Source: an uncultured Selenomonadaceae bacterium (GTDB lineage Bacteria; Bacillota; Negativicutes; Selenomonadales; Selenomonadaceae). From it: a DNA stretch of 64,000 bases. Below the pieces are notes generated by a model, which worked only from the letters and a program-made list of their open reading frames with translations, had not been told where the DNA came from and did no database searches. The translations under genes and the position numbers were made by a program. Position 1 is the first letter of the stretch; each line of letters opens with the position of its first letter. The stretch lies in NCBI GenBank assembly GCA_902778455.1, contig CACYXR010000007.1:17554-81553 (forward strand), given 5' to 3'. Of the stretch, positions 1 to 10,033 are shown one piece after another.

Positions 1-3000
1 CAGCCGCAGATTTTGCATGACGCCGTGCATCAGCGTCCCAAAAACGACGCCGCCTTTGGGGATTTCTTCCGCTTGCAGGAATTCGGGCGGCGGGAAATCC
101 CTTTCGATATCGTCCGCATTGACTTCCGATATTTCCACCCCCGGCGGCGCCGGGAACGAAAACTCCGCCTGCTCTTCCGAACGACGTTTGATTTCCGTGA
201 CGGTCATTTTGGCCGGGATGTCCGCGTAATACTCATAGCCCCAAGACAACGCGGAAGCCCTCTCGCTGTTTTCCGTTATGGGAAGCGGCTCCAGCTTCCG
301 TATATGTTCCGTCCACTCGTCGGCGGGCGCCTCGTTGTCCTCCTCCGCCTGCGACGGCGGCGCAGCAACAAACCGCAAATCAAAATTTGGCTCTCCGAAT
401 ATTGACGAAGGATAATCAATCTGCGGCAGCTCCGAAACGCCCGCCTCATCGCGAAGCGTCTCCCCAGCTGTCTCATCCCGTGCCAAAGCCGGCCCGATCC
501 AATCCAGCCAACTGTTCGCTCCGAGCACAGCATGCCCCGGAAGCGCCGTTTCTTTTCGATCCGTATAACGGCACCATGCTTTCGCGCATTTCTCGACGGA
601 GGATTTGACGCTGCCGACGAGAATCAGCTTTTCCCTTGCCCGCGTCATTGCGACATAAAGGATGCGCAGTTCCTCAGCCCTCGCTTCGTTCTGTATGGCT
701 TCCTTCATGGCGCGCCACGCAATGGTCGGGTACTGCCAGGTCAGCGTTTCCTCCGTTCTCGTGCAGTACATGCCGATTCCCAGATTTTTATGGACCAAAA
801 CCTTTTTCTGTACATCCCGGAAATTGAGCTGCTTTGATAAATCGGCAATCACCACCACGGGAAATTCCAGTCCCTTGCTTTTATGCACGGTCATGATGCG
901 GACTACATCCTCTTTTTCCCCGAGCGTACGCGCAACGGAAAGATCGGTGTCGCGGTCCTTCATCTGCCGGACAAACTGCAGGAAACGGAAAAGTCCGCGG
1001 AAATTCGTCTTCTCATAGTCGGAGGCCCGATCCACCAACATTCGGAGATTGGCCTGCCGCACAAGACCGCCGGGCTGCGCCCCGACGTAATCGTAATAGC
1101 CCGTATCACGGTAGAGCTGCCAAAGCAGCTCCGGAACGCCGACGCGCCGCGACAGCTTCCGCCACTTGCCCAGTTTTTCCAAAAACTTAGCCGCTTTCCC
1201 TTGCACATCCGTTTCGGCCTTCGCGGAAAGCGCCGTGTAAAAATCCGGCGCGTCGTCTGCTTCGACACGGATTTCCGCCAACTCCTCCGCCGTCATGTCC
1301 CCGATCATCGAATGCAGCACCGCCGCCAGCGGAATATCCTGATGCGCGTTGTCGATGACGGCGAGCAGCGCGAGGATAAGGCTCACTTCCTTTTCCTCGA
1401 AATATCCGGCGTCCGCTTCCGCATAGGCGGGAATGTCATGGGCGCGCAGCTTTTCAAGGAGGACTTGCGCTTTCCCCTTTACCGCGCGCAAAAGCACGGC
1501 CATGTCCTGCCAACGGACGTGACGGTATTCTTTCTTGTCCTTGTCGTAAACGAAAACGCCGCTGTCCTTCAGCTCCCGAAGCTTTTGGGCAATGATTTCC
1601 GCCTCGGCCCCGAAGCCTTTCAATTCTTCCGTTTCATCGTCTTTAAGCGCGTCGCTTTTCCTGACGAGCAGCAATTCCACCGGCGCGCCAGCGAAGCTTT
1701 TCTCTTCTGTCGCAGGATAATCCGCTTTCGGATAAAGGGCGGCGCGCTCATCATATGAGAGTTCCGTTTCCGGCTCCATCATGAGCTGGGCAAAGAGGAA
1801 ATTGACCGCCGCCAGCACTTCCTTCCGGCTCCGATAATTCTCGCTGAGCTCGATGCACGCGCCGTGTCCCCCTTGCTGCCGGTAATCGTTCTGCTTTTCG
1901 ATAAACAGCGTCGGGTCTGCAAGACGAAAACGATAGATGCTCTGCTTGACGTCGCCGACCATGAAAAGATTGCGGCCGTCTGTGATTTTTCCGAGAATTG
2001 CCTCCTGCACGCCGTTCGTGTCCTGGTATTCATCTACCATGATTTCCTTGTAGCGTTTTTTGATTGCAGCCAGCGTTTCCTCCCGATTCAGCACGGCAAG
2101 AGCAAAATGCTCCAAATCGCCGAAGTCCAGCGCCGTTTTTTTCCGCTTTGCCGCGTCGAAGGCCTCGATAAACTCCAATGTGAGGCGGCAAAGCTCCACT
2201 GTATCCGTGCCGGCAACGCGCAAATCCTCCAGCAGGGATTCTTCCGATTCGGAAAAATACGTGCCCTTCAGCTCTTTCAGCGGCTCCTTGATTTGATCAT
2301 TGCGCCCGTCAGAATAAAACGCCGTCGTCTCATTGTCCAGCTCCATGCCTTTCGGTTTTGTGAGAGGCGGGAATCGGGGAGATATCTTCGAGAACGCCTC
2401 CTGCATGGTTGCCCAGTTGTCCGTCTCCGCCGCGTTGGAAAGATTCTCGATCAATTCGCCGTCTTTCACAAAGGTATCTGCATATTTCGTGATTCCATCT
2501 GTTTCGGCCTGTTCGCAGAAATACTTTGCGGCCTCCCCGCATGCCTTTAGTGTCCGAACGATCTTGTCTTTCAGATACGGATACCACGCAGCCTGCCTGA
2601 TACTTCCCTGTCCCCACTGGGGAACAATCTTGGCAGCGTCGTCCAGCCAAGCTTGCGGGTTCGGCTGGCTTTCCGCGAATGTATGCAAATCCAATACCAT
2701 CCCGTAAAGAGCCGTATCATCGCGATCCGATCCGTAGCTTCTGACGAAACGCAAAAAGTCCGCGTCCTGTTTATCGTATTTCCGCTCGAACACCTCCCGG
2801 ACTACCCTTTGCCGAATCAATTCCCGCTCCTGCTCATTGAGCAGGCGGTATTTCGGATCGACGTCGATTGCCGTGAAGTTTTCTCGGATCAGCCGCTGGC
2901 AAAAGGAGTGCAATGTGGAAATGGATGCATTGGAAAGAAGCACGAGCTGATGGGCAAGCTCCGGATGATTCCCAAGCTCGTCCGTCAGCTTCTTCTCGAT

Positions 3001-3213
3001 GCGCTCGCGCATTTCCGCCGCCGCCGCGTTTGTGAATGTGACAACCAACAGCTCGTCAATCCGGTATTTGCCGGCAATGATGTTTTGAACAATCCTTTCC
3101 ACCAGTGTGTAAGTCTTTCCCGATCCCGCCGCCGCAGAAACAATCAGGTTTTGGCCGCTCTCTTGGATGGCGCGAAGCTGGCCCGAAGACGGCGCGTTAT
3201 TCTGCTTTCCCAA
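1..3213 (-). CDS. addA: ATP-dependent helicase/nuclease subunit A, 3' end cut by window edge
   Basis: AddA is the UvrD-like helicase and nuclease subunit of the AddAB complex, which processes double-strand breaks for RecA in Firmicutes. 1071 codons are visible and the C-terminal nuclease domain lies outside the window. Near the N-terminus is a Walker A (SAAAGSGKT), followed by helicase motifs such as VDEYQDTNGVQE and, late in the visible part, TRAREKLILVG. I chose the TTG at 3211-3213 because a GGAGGGG Shine-Dalgarno lies 7 bases upstream and the product begins MGKQNNAPSSGQ, about 20 residues before the Walker A. The gene overlaps the end of addB by 17 bases, so the two are probably translationally coupled. 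Confidence 0.95.
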   Translation of the reverse strand, partial: MGKQNNAPSSGQLRAIQESGQNLIVSAAAGSGKTYTLVERIVQNIIAGKYRIDELLVVTFTNAAAAEMRERIEKKLTDELGNHPELAHQLVLLSNASISTLHSFCQRLIRENFTAIDVDPKYRLLNEQERELIRQRVVREVFERKYDKQDADFLRFVRSYGSDRDDTALYGMVLDLHTFAESQPNPQAWLDDAAKIVPQWGQGSIRQAAWYPYLKDKIVRTLKACGEAAKYFCEQAETDGITKYADTFVKDGELIENLSNAAETDNWATMQEAFSKISPRFPPLTKPKGMELDNETTAFYSDGRNDQIKEPLKELKGTYFSESEESLLEDLRVAGTDTVELCRLTLEFIEAFDAAKRKKTALDFGDLEHFALAVLNREETLAAIKKRYKEIMVDEYQDTNGVQEAILGKITDGRNLFMVGDVKQSIYRFRLADPTLFIEKQNDYRQQGGHGACIELSENYRSRKEVLAAVNFLFAQLMMEPETELSYDERAALYPKADYPATEEKSFAGAPVELLLVRKSDALKDDETEELKGFGAEAEIIAQKLRELKDSGVFVYDKDKKEYRHVRWQDMAVLLRAVKGKAQVLLEKLRAHDIPAYAEADAGYFEEKEVSLILALLAVIDNAHQDIPLAAVLHSMIGDMTAEELAEIRVEADDAPDFYTALSAKAETDVQGKAAKFLEKLGKWRKLSRRVGVPELLWQLYRDTGYYDYVGAQPGGLVRQANLRMLVDRASDYEKTNFRGLFRFLQFVRQMKDRDTDLSVARTLGEKEDVVRIMTVHKSKGLEFPVVVIADLSKQLNFRDVQKKVLVHKNLGIGMYCTRTEETLTWQYPTIAWRAMKEAIQNEARAEELRILYVAMTRAREKLILVGSVKSSVEKCAKAWCRYTDRKETALPGHAVLGANSWLDWIGPALARDETAGETLRDEAGVSELPQIDYPSSIFGEPNFDLRFVAAPPSQAEEDNEAPADEWTEHIRKLEPLPITENSERASALSWGYEYYADIPAKMTVTEIKRRSEEQAEFSFPAPPGVEISEVNADDIERDFPPPEFLQAEEIPKGGVVFGTLMHGVMQNLRL

Positions 3214-6200
3214 TTCCGTTCCCCTCCTTCCTCTCCTTCTCCTGCATAAAATCAATCTTATTGTCCAGCTCCCGATACTTGAACTGCCCCAGCTTCAGAT
3301 CGAACCCGCAAACGTCGCCATAGGGGCAATAGGTACAGGCATTTATGCTGTTCATTTGGAACGGGGTAATCTCGACGTCGCCCGAAAGCACCTTTTCCCC
3401 CGCCTCCCGCAATTTTCCTATCGTGTGCGCCGCCAGCGCTTCAAATTCCTTCTCCGCCTTGACGTTGGCCTTGCTGTACCCGCTGATCTCCCCATTGTCT
3501 TTCAACTTGACGCAGAGATATTGATTGCTTCCGTCAATCGTTCTGATGATCTTCGCGTCGCCGAGCAGCCATCCTTTCATGCGGAGCGCGCTGATCAAGG
3601 CTTCTTCCGCCTTCTCGCGGCTCATTTTGCAGCCGCCGCTCATGACGGGATTTTTCAGCATACAGTACAACACCCCGGCGGGACGCGGCTCGCCCTTTGC
3701 GCGTTTCGACAAAAACCTCTTCGCAACTTCCATATACGTCAATAGCTGGAGCCGTAACCCGTAGTACACTTCAGGCAGGGACAAATTCTCGCTGCCGGTC
3801 TTGTAATCGATGACGAGGAAATACGACTGCCGCTCGCCCTTCTCATTATCTACCGTCCCGCAATCGATGCGGTCAATCTGCCCGGTAATGTCCAGCTTTA
3901 CGCCGCTGCCGGGAATCGTCCACGACATCAACTCTCCCGCCCATGTCCCTTCGCCGAAGGACAACTCGAAAAAGCGGGGAACAAATCCGCTGGCGCCGTT
4001 CCAGGCCGAAAGGCGCGAAAGCGAACTTTCCGCCGTGTCCGCGATACGCGCGGCAATATCTTGATACTGCGCCGTACTGGCGAGGATAGCATTTCGCGTG
4101 TCGGCAGCCGCGTCTGCCATCGCCCCCTGCACAAACGCCTTGCGCTCGTCAGCCGAAACGCTCGACCACCGGCGTTTTTCCTGCCGCATTTTTTCCCCGA
4201 AACTGCGCATCATGCCATGGAGCAACATCCCCAGCTCCGGCGGGCGAAAACCATATTCCGCCCGTTCTTCGAGCCGCAGCCCGTTCTGCGCGAAATGCCA
4301 GAACGGGCATTTATAATACCGCTCGAATCGAGTCACGCTGCCGGACATTTTATTGTCCCGCGTAAAAATGCGTTTCGCCAAGAGCGGCGGAAGCTTGGAT
4401 TCGGTTTCCCGCGCAAAAAGGCCTTGCAAGATCACCGTCAAGCGTTCGGGTATATGACCGACTGCCCAATTGTAAACCTCGCCCCAAGCGCCGCGCTTGC
4501 TCTCGTCGGGAAGCGCCACATATTCCCGAAGCAGGGGAACAAGGCGCGACACGGCACGATTTCCCGTCGAGAACAGAAGCTTCTCCTCCCGCTCCTGCGT
4601 CATGCCCTCCAGGGGGACGCCGTCGATCTCGATGGCCGGCAAAAGCTTCAGCAGGCGCGTGACGACGGACGACCGCCCGACGCCTTTTCCTTCGCTGTCC
4701 GCCAGTGCATAGGATACCCACAGATATTCCCGCGCTTCCGTAAAGCCGTGGTACAAAAGATAATTCTCGCCGCAGCTTTCCTCCTCCGACGTTTTCGCGA
4801 GCTCCAGCCGCACTTCATTCTTTTTCGCGGCAATCAGCGCTCTGTCCGCGTCCGACAGGATGCCGCCCGGCGACGGACGCCTCGGCATGACGCCGTCGTT
4901 CGCGCCGAGAATGAATAGTGCCCGAACATTGTTCAAACTGTTCTGGTCGAAATCGGCAATCGTCACCGAGTCGATTTTCTGGGGAATCAGCGACAATTCC
5001 AGAGCGTCCAGCCCATCCGCAAGAATCTCCGCGTAATCGGACTGTGAAATCTTTTCCTCGCCGCTGACGGACGCCATCTGGTCGAAAAGCTCCGAGACCG
5101 CCTGCCAGATCATGCGGTGCTCCTTTGCTTCCTCCAAATTTCCCGACGCCTCTGCTTCCCGGGTCCAGCGAGTCAGCGTCTCCCGCACATGAAGCTTATC
5201 GAGGAAATCGCACAGAGCACGCGTCTTGTCCCGAACACTTTCGGACTTCAAAGCGTCCGACAACGCCAAAAACGGTTCCGCCGTTTTTTGACGGATCTCG
5301 TTGACCGATTGCAGAAACGCTTTGGCAGTTTCCGGCTCAAGCCCGCGCCGGTGCAGATACGGCCACTCCTTTTTCCAGCTGTTTTCACCGCGAATGCCGA
5401 ACTCGAGCACATAGTTTTCCAAAATGTCCGCCTCATTGTTCGTCAGCGGCAGCAAATCCGTTTTGACGCAGCGAAACACGTCGTCGTAAGCCCAGTCGTC
5501 CGTCACGGTTTCCAATGCCGAGCGGACAAGCTCCGCCAGCGGGTGACGAACGCCCGCCCGCTTCCTGTCCGTAAAATACGGAATCCCGTATTCCTTCAGC
5601 GTAAACTCCAAAAGCTCGCCGTAGTTCTCGCTGTCGCGAAGCAAAATCCCGATGTCGCGCCAACGGAAGCCTTCCTCGCGGCACAGGCGTATGATTTCCG
5701 CGCCCGCCGCTTCCATTTCGAGCCGCCGCGTCGCCGCCTCCGTGACATGCACGCCTTGCGCACTTTTTTCGCCCTTTTCTTCGCGGACAGGATAATCAAA
5801 CAACCCCCGCTCCACAGCGGCAATGCCCTGCGCGTCCGTACCGAAACGCTGTTGGGCGTCCAATACTTTCACAGTATAGGCAATCCCCATTTCCTCCGAC
5901 ATTCGCTTCAGGTCTTGGAGCGTGTGCGCGGCGCGATAGAAAAGCTCCGACGGCGCAACCTTTTCACGGACGGAAACGTCCGCTCCCATCGGAAGCGTAA
6001 TATGCACTTTGTCCGCCGTCTGCAGGAACGCTCGGAGCACTTCTTTTTCCTGCGGGTTGAAAAACACGAAGCCGTCCAGCCAGACCTCCGCCCCCGCGAA
6101 ACCGTTGCCTTTCAATACGGCGTCCGCCAGTTTCGCCATGCGGTCCTCAGCGTCCTCAAAGCGGTTCTCGGTCTCCTGCAAAAAATCCCCGTAAAGCAAA

Positions 6201-6673
6201 GCCAGGTCTTTCAGCTTTTTACTTAAATAGCTGTCATCGACAATGGACGCCGCCTCCTTGAGATTTTCCGGCGTGCCTCGATAGCTTTTAAGCTCCTCGA
6301 TCATTTCCGAAAGGGAAGCCGTGAAGCCGCGCTGTCCTGCGCTCCGCGCGAGGACGGAGAGATCATCTGCGCGTTTCCCGACGATTTTCTTCAGAATCAG
6401 ACGTTTCCCGATTTCCGTCATTCGCGGCAAACGGCTTTTGCCCGACGCCCTCCATGCCAGTCGGCGGAACCCGGACACGAAGGCACGCATCGTTCCCCGT
6501 CCCTGCGTCCGCGAGACGAGTTCCCGTTCCGCTTGGTATGTCATATGTTCCGGAACTACCAGAAGCAGCAGATTCCCCAATGACTCCCGCTCCATCGCGT
6601 CGCGCATCGCGCGAAGGCAGGACTCGGTCTTCCCCGTTTCCGCACGCCCCAATATGAACTCAAGCTTCTCCAT
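3197..6673 (-). CDS. addB: ATP-dependent helicase/deoxyribonuclease subunit B
   Basis: AddB is the partner of AddA in the recombinational repair helicase-nuclease; it carries one nuclease domain and the Chi-recognition function in studied homologues. The 1158-residue product starts MEKLEFILGRAETGKT, giving an N-terminal Walker A. The nuclease core is visible around residues 950-1010 (GQIDRIDC, then VIDYKTG). Cysteines that should bind the 4Fe-4S cluster are split, one at YYKCPFW and three at CTYCPYGDVC near the C-terminus, as in known AddB proteins. A longer reading frame exists upstream, but the ATG at 6673 has an AGGAGGG Shine-Dalgarno at the right distance. It is the first gene of the addBA operon. 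Confidence 0.95.
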   Translation of the reverse strand: MEKLEFILGRAETGKTESCLRAMRDAMERESLGNLLLLVVPEHMTYQAERELVSRTQGRGTMRAFVSGFRRLAWRASGKSRLPRMTEIGKRLILKKIVGKRADDLSVLARSAGQRGFTASLSEMIEELKSYRGTPENLKEAASIVDDSYLSKKLKDLALLYGDFLQETENRFEDAEDRMAKLADAVLKGNGFAGAEVWLDGFVFFNPQEKEVLRAFLQTADKVHITLPMGADVSVREKVAPSELFYRAAHTLQDLKRMSEEMGIAYTVKVLDAQQRFGTDAQGIAAVERGLFDYPVREEKGEKSAQGVHVTEAATRRLEMEAAGAEIIRLCREEGFRWRDIGILLRDSENYGELLEFTLKEYGIPYFTDRKRAGVRHPLAELVRSALETVTDDWAYDDVFRCVKTDLLPLTNNEADILENYVLEFGIRGENSWKKEWPYLHRRGLEPETAKAFLQSVNEIRQKTAEPFLALSDALKSESVRDKTRALCDFLDKLHVRETLTRWTREAEASGNLEEAKEHRMIWQAVSELFDQMASVSGEEKISQSDYAEILADGLDALELSLIPQKIDSVTIADFDQNSLNNVRALFILGANDGVMPRRPSPGGILSDADRALIAAKKNEVRLELAKTSEEESCGENYLLYHGFTEAREYLWVSYALADSEGKGVGRSSVVTRLLKLLPAIEIDGVPLEGMTQEREEKLLFSTGNRAVSRLVPLLREYVALPDESKRGAWGEVYNWAVGHIPERLTVILQGLFARETESKLPPLLAKRIFTRDNKMSGSVTRFERYYKCPFWHFAQNGLRLEERAEYGFRPPELGMLLHGMMRSFGEKMRQEKRRWSSVSADERKAFVQGAMADAAADTRNAILASTAQYQDIAARIADTAESSLSRLSAWNGASGFVPRFFELSFGEGTWAGELMSWTIPGSGVKLDITGQIDRIDCGTVDNEKGERQSYFLVIDYKTGSENLSLPEVYYGLRLQLLTYMEVAKRFLSKRAKGEPRPAGVLYCMLKNPVMSGGCKMSREKAEEALISALRMKGWLLGDAKIIRTIDGSNQYLCVKLKDNGEISGYSKANVKAEKEFEALAAHTIGKLREAGEKVLSGDVEITPFQMNSINACTYCPYGDVCGFDLKLGQFKYRELDNKIDFMQEKERKEGNGIGKAE

Positions 6674-6738
6674 GTTTCCCTCCTGTCGAAGTGTGAAGAT
6701 AAACCTATCCCCCGGCGCCTTAGCCGGGGGATAAGTTT

Positions 6739-7695
6739 TCAGATCGTATAGAACCATGCACCGGGAGCGATATCATGCTCACAGAATGCTTCCCCGTCGC
6801 GCTCGTCGAGCTGAAGTTCCTGATTCTTGATGCTGACCCGCGTATTCGGCCTGATGGACTGTGTGATAAAGGAATTGCCCCCGATTACGGAATTACGCCC
6901 GATGACAGTCTCACCGCCGAGGATGGATGCGCCGGAATATATCGTCACATTGTCCTCAATGGTCGGATGGCGCTTGACGCCCTTGAGCTTCTGCCCGCCG
7001 CGGGTTGAGAGCGCACCGATGGTCACGCCCTGATAGAGCTTGACCCGTTCCCCGATAATGGACGTCTCCCCGATAACGACGCCCGTTGCATGATCGATGA
7101 AAAAATAGCGTCCGATGGTCGCACCGGGGTGAATGTCCACACCGGTACGGCTGTGCGCGTATTCCGTCATCATGCGCGGAATCAGCGGCACTTTAAGAAC
7201 AAAAAGCTCATGAGCGATACGGTAAATCGTGATTGCCAAAAGCCCCGGATAGGCAAGCACGATCTCTTCCATACTTTTCGCCGCCGGATCGCCGTCAAAG
7301 GCCGCTTCGAGATCCGTGTTTACTATGTCACGCAGCGCGGGAATACGGTGCAGAAATGCGAAGGCAAGCCGCATGGCTTCCCGATGGATGACAGGCTCGT
7401 CCACGGGGGCATAGGCGGGCAGCCCGCAGAGAGCGGCCCCGATTTGACGACTGAGCTGAAACTCGATTTCCTCGATAAAGAAAGACATGCTCCGTTCCAT
7501 GTTGTATGGCGTGGCGGTCTGATTGCGGTAATAGCCGGGGAAAAGGATTCGCAGCAGTTGCTGCAATATATTGATTACGGCGTCCTCATCCACCTCCGTG
7601 GAAACGTCCTGTTGATCGATGGCACGATCCCGGGTGTAGTCGGCCAGGATTTCCCGCACGACGTTTTGGATCTCGTTTTCTCTGGCAAGTCCCAT
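6739..7695 (-). CDS. cysE: serine O-acetyltransferase
   Basis: Transfers acetyl from acetyl-CoA to L-serine, giving O-acetylserine for cysteine synthesis in the cytoplasm. The 318-residue product has an N-terminal helical region, then a left-handed beta-helix of hexapeptide repeats (for example GVDIHPGATIGRYFFIDH, GVVIGETSIIG). The active-site region DHATGVVIG is typical of CysE/EpsC. It is longer than the roughly 220-residue short bacterial form and matches the long, SATase-N-type arrangement. The ATG is preceded by GGAAAGGAAG. It stands alone, downstream of its own promoter, with addB following 65 bases later. Confidence 0.92.
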   Translation of the reverse strand: MGLARENEIQNVVREILADYTRDRAIDQQDVSTEVDEDAVINILQQLLRILFPGYYRNQTATPYNMERSMSFFIEEIEFQLSRQIGAALCGLPAYAPVDEPVIHREAMRLAFAFLHRIPALRDIVNTDLEAAFDGDPAAKSMEEIVLAYPGLLAITIYRIAHELFVLKVPLIPRMMTEYAHSRTGVDIHPGATIGRYFFIDHATGVVIGETSIIGERVKLYQGVTIGALSTRGGQKLKGVKRHPTIEDNVTIYSGASILGGETVIGRNSVIGGNSFITQSIRPNTRVSIKNQELQLDERDGEAFCEHDIAPGAWFYTI

Positions 7696-7743
7696 AGTAA
7701 ACTTCCTTTCCGAATATTTGCCTCAGTTTTATATTCTCTTGGA

Positions 7744-7773
7744 ATTATATTCCCTCAAAAGCGTCAACGTCAA
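7744..7773 (-). promoter_or_regulatory. sigma-A-type promoter for cysE
   Basis: On the minus strand TTGACG (7768-7773) and TATAAT (7744-7749) are separated by 18 bases, about 50 bases upstream of the cysE start. No T-box or other cysteine-responsive leader is evident in the short leader that would result. Confidence 0.6.
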
Positions 7774-7820
7774 GGAAAGGAAAACGTGGTATACTAAATT
7801 TGATATTGGAGGGTAAATTT

Positions 7821-8324
7821 ATGAAAGAAAACAACACGCACTGCGTCGGATTGCTCCCCAGCGTAGATTCCCGCGCCCGCATTCTGATTCTCGGCTCCAT
7901 GCCCGGCGCGGCGTCCCTCGCGGCACAGGAATATTACGCCCATCCGGCGAACCGCTTTTGGCCGCTGATGGCGCAGCTCTTAGACGAAAAGCAGACGCCT
8001 TCGGACTACGATGCGAAAATTGCCATGCTGCATCGCCATCACATCGCGCTCTGGGACGCCATCGACACTTGCGACCGCGAGGGCAGCCTTGACTCCGACA
8101 TTCGCAACGTAAAAGCCAACGACTTCACCGCATTCTTAAAAAAATGGCCGTCCATCCGCACCATCGGACTGAACGGCGGCAAAGCTTACGCGACGTTTGC
8201 AAAACACAATCAGCCGCTTTTGTCGCGCCCTGATCTGCGTATCCTGAAGCTCCCGTCCACCAGCCCCGCAAACGCGCGCTGGCGCATGGAAAATCTGCTC
8301 GAAGCTTGGCACGTCTTGTTTTGA
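7821..8324 (+). CDS. DNA-deoxyinosine (hypoxanthine) glycosylase, UDG family 6
   Basis: Probably removes hypoxanthine, the deamination product of adenine, from DNA as the first step of base-excision repair. The 167-residue product has the features of the HDG branch of the uracil-DNA glycosylase superfamily: ILILGSMPG near the N-terminus, then YYAHPANRFW, and LPSTSPANARW near the C-terminus. The frame can be read from a TTG at 7800, but the ATG at 7821 has GGAGGG seven bases upstream and gives the usual family length. Its neighbours are not repair genes, so the assignment rests on motifs only. Confidence 0.85.
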   Translation: MKENNTHCVGLLPSVDSRARILILGSMPGAASLAAQEYYAHPANRFWPLMAQLLDEKQTPSDYDAKIAMLHRHHIALWDAIDTCDREGSLDSDIRNVKANDFTAFLKKWPSIRTIGLNGGKAYATFAKHNQPLLSRPDLRILKLPSTSPANARWRMENLLEAWHVLF

Positions 8325-8464
8325 TTGTCAAAATGTCCTACGCCGAAAGCCCCATTGTTGATTTCTTTCAGAAAATAATGGGAAATCGGCTTTTATTGTG
8401 AACGCAACCTATGATATAATATCAAGAGATATTGGCGATTATTGCCTTCAAAGGAGGAATTACC

Positions 8465-9532
8465 TTGCGATCCATTCCCGTAGAAGAGCTTCAGCCCGGC
8501 ATGATCCTCGCTCGCTCCATTATCAACGATGAAATGATGGTCATCCTTTCCGAGGGTACGCTCCTCTCCAAAGCACATATTACGCGTCTTGCCTTTCTCG
8601 ATATACCGCTGGTCTACGTCAAGGACGAATACGAACTCAGCGAAGCCTTCCAAAATGTGTCGGCACTGTTTGACGACGGCAGTGCTTTCGTTTCCGAATA
8701 CAAGGACGTCATCCACGAAGCGCGTTCGATTTTCGAGGAAGCAAAGAGCAGCGGCAAAGCACCGGTCGAGAAATCTAAAGTAGTCATCAAGGACACGATT
8801 GCACCGATGGCGAAGCAAAGCGGCGTCATGGATTACCTCCTTGAGGTCAACCATCTCGCGGCCGATGTCTATAACCACTCGGTGCGCGTCTCGATTCTCG
8901 CTGGCGTTCTCGCGAAATGGATGCACCTGTCCCAAAAAGAAACGCAGGACGTCATTCTCGCGGGCTTCCTGCATGATATCGGAAAAACGAAATTCCCGGA
9001 GCGACTGCTTGACAAGCGCGTGGAAACATTGACCGAGGACGAGCGCGAAGCCTATGAGCAGCATACTGTCGACGGGCAAATGATTCTTTCCGCAAGCCCG
9101 GAGCTTCCTGAAGGCGTAAAACGCGCGGCGCTCCAGCATCACGAAGCGATGGACGGCAGCGGATTCCCGTTCGGCATCGGCGGAAACGACATCCATTTGT
9201 TCGCACGCATGATTGCGCTGGCCGATCTGTACGACAACATCACAACAGAGCGTGAAGGCTTCCGCAAGGAAACGCCCTTTGCCGCCATCGACAAGATTAC
9301 GGCGGAAATGTACTCAAAACTCGATCCCGGCGTCTGTGTCCCGTTCCTGACCAACCTGAAGGATTCCTTCCTCGGCTCCCGCGTCTATCTTTCCAACGGC
9401 CTCTCCGGCACGATCGTGCATTACGCAAACGATTACGCTGCGCGACCGATGATCCGAGTCATGGATACCGAGCTGCTCGACCTGAACGCATTCCCCGACG
9501 TCCAGATCGTGGAATACAATCCGAAAGACTGA
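8465..9532 (+). CDS. HD-GYP domain protein, putative cyclic-di-GMP phosphodiesterase
   Basis: The 355-residue soluble protein has an N-terminal region of about 110 residues starting MRSIPVEELQPGMILARSI, as in many Firmicute HD-GYP proteins, followed by an HD-GYP domain. The metal-binding HD is in FLHDIGKTKF and the GYP signature is HHEAMDGSGFP, with F in place of Y. Family knowledge suggests hydrolysis of c-di-GMP; the substrate is not shown by sequence. The TTG at 8465 was chosen because AAAGGAGG lies 7 bases upstream. An extended -10 (TGATATAAT) lies at about 8413-8421. A strong terminator follows directly, so it is probably monocistronic. Confidence 0.88.
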   Translation: MRSIPVEELQPGMILARSIINDEMMVILSEGTLLSKAHITRLAFLDIPLVYVKDEYELSEAFQNVSALFDDGSAFVSEYKDVIHEARSIFEEAKSSGKAPVEKSKVVIKDTIAPMAKQSGVMDYLLEVNHLAADVYNHSVRVSILAGVLAKWMHLSQKETQDVILAGFLHDIGKTKFPERLLDKRVETLTEDEREAYEQHTVDGQMILSASPELPEGVKRAALQHHEAMDGSGFPFGIGGNDIHLFARMIALADLYDNITTEREGFRKETPFAAIDKITAEMYSKLDPGVCVPFLTNLKDSFLGSRVYLSNGLSGTIVHYANDYAARPMIRVMDTELLDLNAFPDVQIVEYNPKD

Positions 9533-9545
9533 TATAAAACATTGA

Positions 9546-9580
9546 AATCCCGGCACATCATTCCGTGCCGGGATTTTTCT
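9546..9580 (+). terminator. intrinsic terminator after the HD-GYP gene
   Basis: An 11-bp perfect stem (AATCCCGGCAC / GTGCCGGGATT, loop of 8) is followed by TTTTCTT. Confidence 0.9.
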
Positions 9581-9605
9581 TATTTCCTTCCCAATAATTA
9601 TCATC

Positions 9606-9641
9606 GCAAAAAAACGAGGCCGTCGCTTGTACGACGGCCTC
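9606..9641 (-). terminator. intrinsic terminator of hup
   Basis: Perfect 10-bp stem GAGGCCGTCG / CGACGGCCTC with a 6-base loop. On the minus strand it is followed by a run of seven T, 15 bases past the hup stop codon. Confidence 0.88.
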
Positions 9642-9655
9642 ATCTTCAGGATTTC

Positions 9656-9973
9656 TTATTTCTTCTTCTTGGCAGGAGCCTTCTTCGCGGCAGCCTTCTT
9701 CGCGTTGACAAAATCCTTGAACGCCGGGCTGGCTTTGAAGGCCGGCAGCTTCGCTGCTGCAATCTTGATCTCCTCGCCCGTCTGCGGGTTGCGGCCCGTA
9801 CGAGCAGCGCGGTTGGAAATCTTGAACGTACCGAAGCCCAGGAACGGAACCGTGTCGCCCTTCTTCAGCGCATCCTTAATTACCTCGATGGCAGCTGCGG
9901 TGACAGCCTGCGCATCCTTTTGGGAAACCCCAGCCTTCGCAGCGGTTGCTTTGATGAAATCTGCCTTCTTCAA
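9656..9973 (-). CDS. hup: HU-family DNA-binding protein
   Basis: A 105-residue nucleoid protein that bends and compacts DNA. It starts MKKADFIKATAAKAGVS and contains the HU core with GFGTFKISNRAARTGRNPQTGEEI, the beta-arm that enters the minor groove. Beyond the usual 90-residue core is a lysine/alanine-rich tail (AAAKKAPAKKKK) resembling histone H1 tails, which is seen in some HU proteins and should add non-specific DNA affinity. It is monocistronic, between its own promoter and terminator. Confidence 0.95.
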   Translation of the reverse strand: MKKADFIKATAAKAGVSQKDAQAVTAAAIEVIKDALKKGDTVPFLGFGTFKISNRAARTGRNPQTGEEIKIAAAKLPAFKASPAFKDFVNAKKAAAKKAPAKKKK

Positions 9974-10024
9974 GAAAATACCCTCTTTCTTTTAATGTTC
10001 GGCATAGATTGCCTTGTTGCGTGC

Positions 10025-10033
10025 ATTATATCA
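10025..10033 (-). promoter_or_regulatory. extended -10 promoter of hup
   Basis: The minus strand reads TGATATAAT about 50 bases upstream of hup, an extended -10. The matching -35 position is weak. The interval 9974-10302 between divergent hup and typA is otherwise AT-rich, with A and T runs and no gene visible. Confidence 0.55.
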